Below are positions 57,556-64,000 of a DNA stretch of 64,000 nucleotides, in pieces. The notes beneath the pieces were generated by a model, which saw only the letters and a program-made list of their open reading frames with translations, was not told where the DNA came from and made no database searches. Source of the DNA: an uncultured Myxococcales bacterium (lineage in GTDB: Bacteria > Myxococcota_A > UBA9042); NCBI GenBank assembly GCA_903919145.1, contig CAIXGW010000016.1, positions 49,367-113,366 of the forward strand, read 5' to 3'. The translations under genes were made by a program, and so were the position numbers. The first letter of the stretch is position 1, and each line of letters begins with the position of its first letter.

Positions 57556-58032
57556 CTAGGGGTCCTCCCTGGAGGCACACACGCTCAGACCGGTCGAGAA
57601 CACGCCAGATAGGCCGCTCACACAGTACGGCTGGTTCGGGTTGATCGCTTGGCAGTAGGCGCTGATGCCCGTGGTATTGTCATTCTTGCAGTAGACTGCG
57701 CACTCCTTACCTGCGCCCTTGGCCGCGGCGATGCAGGTGAAGCTGAGGCCCTTGTCATTGCCGTTGTCATTGCTGCACTGCGAGGTGGCGCCGCCGCAAG
57801 AGCACTGCTTGGTGCACACGCCGACCGTCGAAGACAAGCCCTGCTGCATGGCCGTCTTGACGCAGGTGCCGTACTTGCACTGCGCGGCGCTGGTGCAGGC
57901 GATGCCGGGCAGCAACCCGGTGGCGTTGGAAATGACTGGTGCCGGGTAGGGGCACACACCCTGCTCGGTCGTGGTGGTGTCGACGCAGCCGCCAAGCGCA
58001 CCCAGGGCCAAAAACACTGCCAGCCATCTCAT
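57556..58032 (-). CDS. Small Cys-rich lipoprotein
   Basis: Lipobox LALGALGGCVDTTTTEQGVCPYP; multiple Cys. Confidence 0.72.
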   Translation of the reverse strand: MRWLAVFLALGALGGCVDTTTTEQGVCPYPAPVISNATGLLPGIACTSAAQCKYGTCVKTAMQQGLSSTVGVCTKQCSCGGATSQCSNDNGNDKGLSFTCIAAAKGAGKECAVYCKNDNTTGISAYCQAINPNQPYCVSGLSGVFSTGLSVCASREDP

Positions 58033-58070
58033 CGGAGCCTCCAAAGCGCGGCGATTGCGGCGGCGGGCGA

Positions 58071-58967
58071 TCATCCGCCCACTTCGCGCAACGCTGCGTC
58101 TCGCAACTGATAGTAGGTCTTTAGAACCTTGCGCACGTAGTCATCTGTGGCCGCAAACGGGGTGGCGTCGCGGCTCAGCACCCGCATCGAGCCGGCGTGG
58201 TAGGCCGACAGGACCTTGACCAGATCGCCTTCAAACTTGTTGGCCAAGACCCGCAGAAAGCGCGTGCCGCCCATGATGTTTTGCGCCGGATCGTTGATGT
58301 CCTCTACGCCCAGCGCCGCAGCGGTGGCCGGCAGCAGCTGCATCAAGCCCACGGCGCCTTTGTGCGAGACCACCAGCGGATTGGCGCCGCTCTCTACCTG
58401 CATGACTGCCCGAATCAGCTGGGCCGGCAAGCGGTAGCGCGCCGCCGCCAGGCCGATCTCGACGGCAAAGGGCCCGTCATCTGGCAGGCCGGCGCTGGGT
58501 CCGGCGCCTGCTCCGGCTTCTTCGCGCGGCGGAGCTGGCGTTGGGCTGCGCTTGCCCCAGGCGTCGCGGCGCACCGGTGCGCTGCCCGGCGCGGGCGCAT
58601 AGGCAGCCGGAGCCGACGGGGCCGCGGGCGCGGTGTAGCCGCCGCTGGTCAACACGACGCTGCCGCCGCCGCCACCGCCGCCGCCACCGCGCCATGAGCA
58701 GCCAGGGGGATCGGCATAGGAGACTTCGCAGCGCTTGGCCACCCAGCTATCTGAACGCCGCCCCGCCCGAAAATGTTTGAGGTTGACCGAGCGCAGGACC
58801 TTGGCGCCGGTCTCGTCGCGGTCGCCGAGATCGCAATTGAAGATGACCTCTGAGCACGCGGCGTGGGCAGGCCAGGCGACCGCCATGCCCACCACAGCCA
58901 CCAGCCCTGCGCCGAGGCCGCGCAAGTAGGTGCGCACGCTGACGATGGTCGCTGGCAGCTGGATCAT
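58071..58967 (-). CDS. Lytic transglycosylase (SLT domain) with poly-Gly linker
   Basis: LIRAVMQVESGANPLVVSHKGAVGLMQLLPATAAALGVEDINDPAQNIMGGTRFLR; signal peptide; GGGGGGGGG. Confidence 0.92.
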   Translation of the reverse strand: MIQLPATIVSVRTYLRGLGAGLVAVVGMAVAWPAHAACSEVIFNCDLGDRDETGAKVLRSVNLKHFRAGRRSDSWVAKRCEVSYADPPGCSWRGGGGGGGGGSVVLTSGGYTAPAAPSAPAAYAPAPGSAPVRRDAWGKRSPTPAPPREEAGAGAGPSAGLPDDGPFAVEIGLAAARYRLPAQLIRAVMQVESGANPLVVSHKGAVGLMQLLPATAAALGVEDINDPAQNIMGGTRFLRVLANKFEGDLVKVLSAYHAGSMRVLSRDATPFAATDDYVRKVLKTYYQLRDAALREVGG

Positions 58968-59145
58968 GGGCAACCTGGGCAAAAGGAGAATAGGAACCCT
59001 GCGCACCACAACCCCCCAGTATGCCAGATTCTGCCCGCTTGGCCAGAATGGCCGCAGCCCATCGCGGCGCTGCGGTTTTCGCCCTGCTGCCAACGTGCTA
59101 TGAAGCCTTCCGCCCCGCGCATCCCCCGCCTGGAGGCCCTATCCC

Positions 59146-60792
59146 GTGTCCGACTCACCCGCCCCGCCCCAAGTCGCCTTGGTCGGTTTTGGCCCTTGGG
59201 GCCGCAACATCGCCCGCGTCCTTCATCAACTCGGCGCCCTGGCAGGGGTTTGCGACCCCGACCCGGCGGCCCGCGTCTCGGCCCAAGCCGCCTATCCCGC
59301 CCTGCCTGTGTGGTCCAGCGCCGACGAAGTGCCCGCCGCGCTGGCGGTGGCGATCGCGTCGCCAGCGGCCCTGCACGCCCAGCAGGCGCAGTGGTTCTTG
59401 CGGCGCGGCCAGCACGTCTTTGTAGAGAAGCCGATTGCCCTGCAGGTCGACGACTGTGCGCCGCTGCTGGAATTGGCCAAGCACCACAAGCTAGTGCTGA
59501 TGGTCGGCCATCTGCTGCACCACCATCCCGCCGTCATTGCGCTGGACCAGCTGGTGCAGCAAGGGGTCCTGGGGCGCCTACAGTACCTGTACTCCAACCG
59601 CCTGAATTTGGGCAGGTTTCGCCGCGAAGAGAACTCGCTGTGGTCCTTTGCTCCCCATGATATCGCGGTGATGTTGCGGTTGGTGGGCGCCTCGCCCCAG
59701 CGCGTCACGGCCACCGGCGGCTACTTCTTGCATGCCCACATCGCTGATACCACCATGACTACGCTAACTTGGGACCAGGGGGTTCAGGCGCACATCCACG
59801 TGTCGTGGCTGCATCCCTTCAAGGAGCAGCGCCTGGTGGTGGTGGGCCAAGAGGCCATGGCCGTCTTTGACGATCAGCAGCCGTGGCCCAACAAGTTGAC
59901 GCTGTTTCGCCACGGCGTGGACTGGCGAGACGGGGTGCCGTCGCCGCGCCGCGCCGAGCCCGAAGCCGTTCCGCTGCCCCAGCTGGAGCCGCTGCGCCAA
60001 GAGATGCTGGCTTTTTTGCAGGCCATTGCCGACCCGACCGCGCCGATCATCGCCGACGGCGCCGAAGCGACCCGGGTGCTGCGGGTGCTGGACGCCGCCG
60101 AGCGTTCTCTGCGCCAGGCTGGGGTGCCGGTCGACCTGGCCGCCGTGGAGCCGCCGCAGCTGGACCGTCCGATTGGCGAGATTGCAGGGGATTGGCAGAG
60201 CCGCGGCGTGACGGTGCACCCCAGCGCCCAAGTGGGGCAGGGCGCGCAGCTGGGCCAGGGCACCCGGGTCTGGCACTTCTCTCATGTCATGGACGGCGCC
60301 GTGGTGGGCCGCGACTGCGTGCTGGGCCAGAACAGCTTTGTGCAAAGCGGAGCCGTGCTGGGAGACAGGGTGCGCCTGCAGAACAACGTCTCTGTCTACG
60401 CCGGAGTGGTGCTGGCCGATGACGTCTTCTGCGGTCCTTCTTGCGTGTTTACCAACGTGGTTCGCCCGCGGGCCCACGTCAGCCGCAAGCAGGAATTTGC
60501 CGCCACTCCGATCGGCCAGGGCGCTACCTTGGGCGCCAATGCGACCATTGTCTGCGGCAACCGCATTGGCAGCTACGCGTTTGTGGCTGCCGGCGCCGTG
60601 GTTACCCGCGACGTTCCCGATCACGGCTTGGTGGCCGGCAATCCCGCCCGGCTGCGTGGCTGGGTCTGCAGCTGCGGCGAGAAATTGGCTTTGGCGCTGG
60701 CCCCGGTAGAAGGCGCCGCCGCGGTGTGCCAGCGCTGCAAGCTGGTGTGGCAGTGGGACGGCCAGAGCGTCTTGGAGGCAAAGCAGCCATGA
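59146..60792 (+). CDS. Gfo/Idh/MocA oxidoreductase fused to a hexapeptide (left-handed beta-helix) acetyltransferase
   Basis: [36 protein letters not shown]-terminal [42 protein letters not shown] hexapeptide repeats and [15 protein letters not shown] Zn-ribbon-like end. Confidence 0.9.
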   Translation: MSDSPAPPQVALVGFGPWGRNIARVLHQLGALAGVCDPDPAARVSAQAAYPALPVWSSADEVPAALAVAIASPAALHAQQAQWFLRRGQHVFVEKPIALQVDDCAPLLELAKHHKLVLMVGHLLHHHPAVIALDQLVQQGVLGRLQYLYSNRLNLGRFRREENSLWSFAPHDIAVMLRLVGASPQRVTATGGYFLHAHIADTTMTTLTWDQGVQAHIHVSWLHPFKEQRLVVVGQEAMAVFDDQQPWPNKLTLFRHGVDWRDGVPSPRRAEPEAVPLPQLEPLRQEMLAFLQAIADPTAPIIADGAEATRVLRVLDAAERSLRQAGVPVDLAAVEPPQLDRPIGEIAGDWQSRGVTVHPSAQVGQGAQLGQGTRVWHFSHVMDGAVVGRDCVLGQNSFVQSGAVLGDRVRLQNNVSVYAGVVLADDVFCGPSCVFTNVVRPRAHVSRKQEFAATPIGQGATLGANATIVCGNRIGSYAFVAAGAVVTRDVPDHGLVAGNPARLRGWVCSCGEKLALALAPVEGAAAVCQRCKLVWQWDGQSVLEAKQP

Positions 60793-61934
60793 GCGAAATT
60801 CCACCGGTTCCGTTCTTTGATATGGCCCGCGTCTTGGCTCCGCTGCGCGGCGAGCTGCACGCGGCCCTGGACCGCTGTCTGCAGCACGGCACGTTTGTCT
60901 TGGGGCCAGAAGTCGTTGGCTTTGAAAGCAAACTCTCAGCCTGGCTGCGGATTCCCCATGCTGTTGGTGTATCTAGCGGCACCGACGCCCTGCTGGCCAC
61001 GTTCTTGGCCCTGCAGCTGGAAGGCGGTGACTGGACGCCGCTGCGGGCCGGCGACGAGGTGCTGACCACGCCGTTTTCCTTTATCTCGTCAGCTACCTCG
61101 GTGCTGAGAGCTGGACTGCGGCCGGTGTTTGCCGATCTGGCGCCCGGCACTTTTCACCCGGGCTTGCAGGAGCTGCAGCGAGCCGTCACCCCTCGCACCA
61201 AGGCGGTTCTGGTCGTTCACCTCTTTGGCGAGCCGCTGGACATTGCGCCGATTGCCGAGTGGTGCCGCGCCAACGGCCTGCTGCTGGTAGAAGACTGCGC
61301 GCAGGCGATTGGCGCCGTTCAGCCCGACGGCCGCTCGGTGGGAGGCGCGGGAATCGCCGGCTGCTTCTCGTTCTTTCCGGCCAAGAACCTGGGGGCGCTG
61401 GGAGACGGCGGCGCGGTGGTCACCCGCCACGAAGGGCTTGCCGCCAAAGTCAAAGAGACGCGCCAACACGGCCAGGCGGTGCGCTACCAGTTTGAGCACC
61501 TGGGCGGCAATTTTCGCTTGGATGCCCTACAGGCGGCCTTTCTTTCTACGCTTTTGCCGCACCTGGATGGCTTCTTGGCCCAGCGGCGCCACCGCGCCAG
61601 GCGCTACTTGCAGGCGTTTGGGCCGCTTGCCCAGGTGCGGCCCGACCAGCTGCGGCTGCCGCCTGATCGGCCGGGCCACGCCTGGAACCAGTTTGTGGTG
61701 CGCAGTGACGATCGCAGCCACCTGCGTCAGGTCCTGCAGCAGGCGGGGGTGGCGACGCAGATTTACTATCCATCGGCCTTGCACCAGCAAGGGGCGCTAC
61801 AGGCCGCCGACCCGCCGGTCAGCCTGCCCTTTGCCGAGCAAGCCTGCCGCACGGTGCTGGCGCTGCCGGTGGCGCCGGGAATGACCGATGCCGAGCAAGA
61901 TCGCGTGATTTCAGCAGTTCTGCGGGCCTGGTAG
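60789..61934 (+). CDS. DegT/DnrJ/EryC1/StrS-family sugar aminotransferase
   Basis: [75 protein letters not shown]. Confidence 0.95.
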   Translation: MSEIPPVPFFDMARVLAPLRGELHAALDRCLQHGTFVLGPEVVGFESKLSAWLRIPHAVGVSSGTDALLATFLALQLEGGDWTPLRAGDEVLTTPFSFISSATSVLRAGLRPVFADLAPGTFHPGLQELQRAVTPRTKAVLVVHLFGEPLDIAPIAEWCRANGLLLVEDCAQAIGAVQPDGRSVGGAGIAGCFSFFPAKNLGALGDGGAVVTRHEGLAAKVKETRQHGQAVRYQFEHLGGNFRLDALQAAFLSTLLPHLDGFLAQRRHRARRYLQAFGPLAQVRPDQLRLPPDRPGHAWNQFVVRSDDRSHLRQVLQQAGVATQIYYPSALHQQGALQAADPPVSLPFAEQACRTVLALPVAPGMTDAEQDRVISAVLRAW

Positions 61935-62188
61935 AGCTCTCTGCCAGAAAGCCTTGCGAAATTCTGAATTCACAGGGGATCTCTAGAGTTGGGCCGGAGA
62001 CACCCCACAGCGCGGGACCGTTGTGGGTGGCAGGCTCCGCTGGGGGCGAGCCTGTCGACCCGCTGGTGCATCGCTGCTGAAGCCGCAGAGGCCTTGGCGG
62101 AATAGTCGCCCGGAGCCCAGGGTTCAACTCGCGCCGCAGGCCCATTTCGGCTACACTGCGCGCCCCGCCACAGGAGGCACCTATCGCC

Positions 62189-62857
62189 ATGCTCCATTCT
62201 CAGCCGACGGTCCTGCACGACGACGACGACCCAGACGATCCCGACGCTCCGCCGCCGCCCCCGGCAGAAGCTCCTAAAAAAGATGGCGAATCCCGCACGG
62301 ACCTGACCGAGCGCATGCTCAAAGCGCGGCTGGTGGTGCTGTCTGGCCCCGTGGACGACAAGCTGGCTGCCCGGGTGATCCACGAATTGCTGGTGCTGGA
62401 AGCCGATGACGCGACCAAGCCGATCACGATGTACCTCAATAGCCCCGGCGGCAGCGTGACGTCTGGCTTTGCGATCTACGACATGATGCGCTTTGTCCGC
62501 CCGCGGGTGGTGGTGGTCTGCGTGGGGCTGACGGCCTCGATTGGCACCATCATCCTGCTCGGCGCGGCCAAAGAAGATCGCTTGGCTCTGCCCAACACCC
62601 GGCTGCTCATTCACCAGCCGCTGATTGCCGGCAATGTCTATGGCCCGGCCAGCGACCTGGAAATTACTGCCAACGAAATCCTCAAGACCCGCGGCAAGAT
62701 CAACCAGCTGCTGGCGGCGGAGACCGGGCAGCCGCTGGTGCGCATTGAAGCCGACACCCAGCGCGACTACTGGCTGACGGCCCAGGAAGCGATGGACTAC
62801 GGCTTGGTCTCGCGCCTGGTGACCCAGCGCTCTGAGCTGGACGGTCTGACGGCTTGA
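62189..62857 (+). CDS. clpP: ClpP-family serine protease (paralogue with acidic/proline N-terminal extension)
   Basis: YLNSPGGSVTSGFAIYDMMRFV, GLTASIGTIILLGAAKEDRLALPNTRLLIHQP, EADTQRDYWLTAQEAMDYGLV. Confidence 0.9.
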   Translation: MLHSQPTVLHDDDDPDDPDAPPPPPAEAPKKDGESRTDLTERMLKARLVVLSGPVDDKLAARVIHELLVLEADDATKPITMYLNSPGGSVTSGFAIYDMMRFVRPRVVVVCVGLTASIGTIILLGAAKEDRLALPNTRLLIHQPLIAGNVYGPASDLEITANEILKTRGKINQLLAAETGQPLVRIEADTQRDYWLTAQEAMDYGLVSRLVTQRSELDGLTA

Positions 62858-63019
62858 TTCGCCGCCGCCACGGCGCAGGCGAGTGCACCCTGCGACTCGC
62901 CGCGCCGATGGTGGTGCCGCAGCCGGCCGCACCTGCGGCAAGCTGGGCCTTTCTGCAGGCGCGCAATTCTGAAGAATGGCGAAGAGGATGCGGGCGACCC
63001 AAGGGGCCATGGGCTAGCG

Positions 63020-63095
63020 GCACTGTGAACACTGGCACTGTCAACGCGGCACTGTGACCACTGGCACCGTAAGAGCACTGTAGACGCGGCGCTGT
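63020..63095. repeat. Degenerate short repeat cluster, core GCACTGT (6 copies, about 11-15 bp apart)
   Basis: GCACTGTgaacactgGCACTGTcaacgcgGCACTGTgaccactgGCACCGTaagaGCACTGTagacgcgGCGCTGTg. Confidence 0.6.
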
Positions 63096-63153
63096 GAAAC
63101 TCGGGACTTGCCAACGCAGTGGCGCCCCTGGGCTTTGCCAGGAGCCGCGACCC

Positions 63154-63345
63154 TCACATGTCGATAATCATCACACCGTCGTAGTCTTCTTCGCGGCGGC
63201 GGTCGGCGTCGGCATCGCGGTCCCAGCTTGGCGGCCGTTGCAGGGGCATCCGGCTGGGCGGCTCAAGATGAGGCTGCTGGCGACTACCGCGCCGCTGCTC
63301 TTCTTCTCTGCGCTTGATCTGCTCGATGATGAAGGCGTCCAGCAT
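63154..63345 (-). CDS. Small hypothetical protein
   Basis: MLDAFIIEQIKRREEEQRR...REEDYDGVMIIDM; compact ordered ends with charged middle. Confidence 0.6.
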   Translation of the reverse strand: MLDAFIIEQIKRREEEQRRGSRQQPHLEPPSRMPLQRPPSWDRDADADRRREEDYDGVMIIDM

Positions 63346-63450
63346 GGCACCCTCCCTTGGGGCGGCCGGTGTAGGTCCGGCTCTTTACAAGCTAGCATTC
63401 GGTCAAGGGTCCCGCAAATTCACCGTGCAAGAAGTGCGCTCTGCCGATCC

Positions 63451-64000
63451 CTAGGGGGTTTTGGCCGGCGGCACCGCCGGGTCGGGCGGTGGCATCTGCG
63501 CAATAAAAGCTTCAAGATCAGGGTGGTAACGGTCCTCTAGGCCGCTGGCCAGGTGCAGAGCCAAGCATGACGGAAATGTCAGGGGGGGGCTATCCGCGCC
63601 GCCAGCGCTTGGCCAAAACCCGCCGACCAGGGCGCGCACCGGCGCAGCATCGCCTTCTCGGTGGTAGAGCGGGCACACACGGCTGTGCAGGCCGGCCTTG
63701 GCCAGGGCCTGAACTAGCCTCTCTCGGTCAGCCCACGGAAAGACCCAGGCGCTGATGGCGGTGGGCGCCATGGCCTGAGCGGCGCGCTGGGCAAAGACGG
63801 TCAACGGCGCCGAGCTCTCTACGTGGGCCAGGCGCCGCTCTTCCAGGGCAGGGGCAACACCGGTGCCTGGCACGCGAAATGGCGGATTGCACAGCACCGC
63901 GTCGACCTGCGGCGGCGGCTCTGGCCACGCGGCGGCGAGGTCGAACTGCCAGACCCTGGCCCGCTGGGCCAAGCCGTTCAGGTGTACGTTGCGCAGCGCC
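63451..64000 (-). CDS. N6-adenine-type methyltransferase (TrmN6/RsmC-like), partial at right edge
   Basis: VDAVLCNPPFRVPGTG (NPPF motif IV); frame continues to the window edge (ALRNVHLNGLAQRARVWQFDLA). Confidence 0.8.
   Translation of the reverse strand, partial: ALRNVHLNGLAQRARVWQFDLAAAWPEPPPQVDAVLCNPPFRVPGTGVAPALEERRLAHVESSAPLTVFAQRAAQAMAPTAISAWVFPWADRERLVQALAKAGLHSRVCPLYHREGDAAPVRALVGGFWPSAGGADSPPLTFPSCLALHLASGLEDRYHPDLEAFIAQMPPPDPAVPPAKTP

Noticed and set aside
62031-62054. Possible third copy of the CAGGCTCC / GAGCCTGTCG MITE terminal repeat
   Set aside because: Only 7-10 bp matches to the 32855-33063 element and in a reversed arrangement; could be chance in GC-rich sequence.
62121-62145. 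T-loop-like string gggttcaactc upstream of clpP
   Set aside because: Flanks do not pair as a T-stem and no cloverleaf forms.
63012-63100. CRISPR array
   Set aside because: Repeat core only 7 bp with 4-8 bp spacers and irregular period; no cas genes.

Overview
High-GC bacterial chromosome segment, probably a Myxococcota or other former deltaproteobacterial lineage (inferred from gene style: Ser/Thr kinases, IPT/TIG and Cys-rich lipoproteins, sigma-54 regulation). I support about 50 protein-coding genes. Housekeeping blocks are rpoN-rapZ, dnaJ, rplY/ctc-pth, rpsF-rpsR-rplI, fadI-fadJ-like, selD, dinB, nth, and a clpP paralogue. No rRNA, CRISPR array, prophage or convincing tRNA was seen. The most interesting accessory region is about 22.0-31.4 kb. 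It holds a sigma-54-type promoter with an upstream palindrome, a 7-heme c / cytochrome b fusion (CbcL-like architecture), a small 3-heme cytochrome with an extreme acidic linker that ends exactly on CXXCH, a 12-heme cytochrome in about 311 aa, a histidine kinase, an NtrC-type regulator and a B12-binding radical SAM protein. Two compact non-coding palindromic elements with terminal inverted repeats (MITE-like) flank dinB; one abuts the dinB stop codon. Other points of note: a translationally coupled GCS2-like ligase / PLP aminotransferase pair, eutB with no eutC nearby, a fused Gfo/Idh/MocA dehydrogenase-hexapeptide acetyltransferase, and a degenerate GCACTGT repeat cluster. All calls come from reading the sequence and ORF translations; no database search was run.
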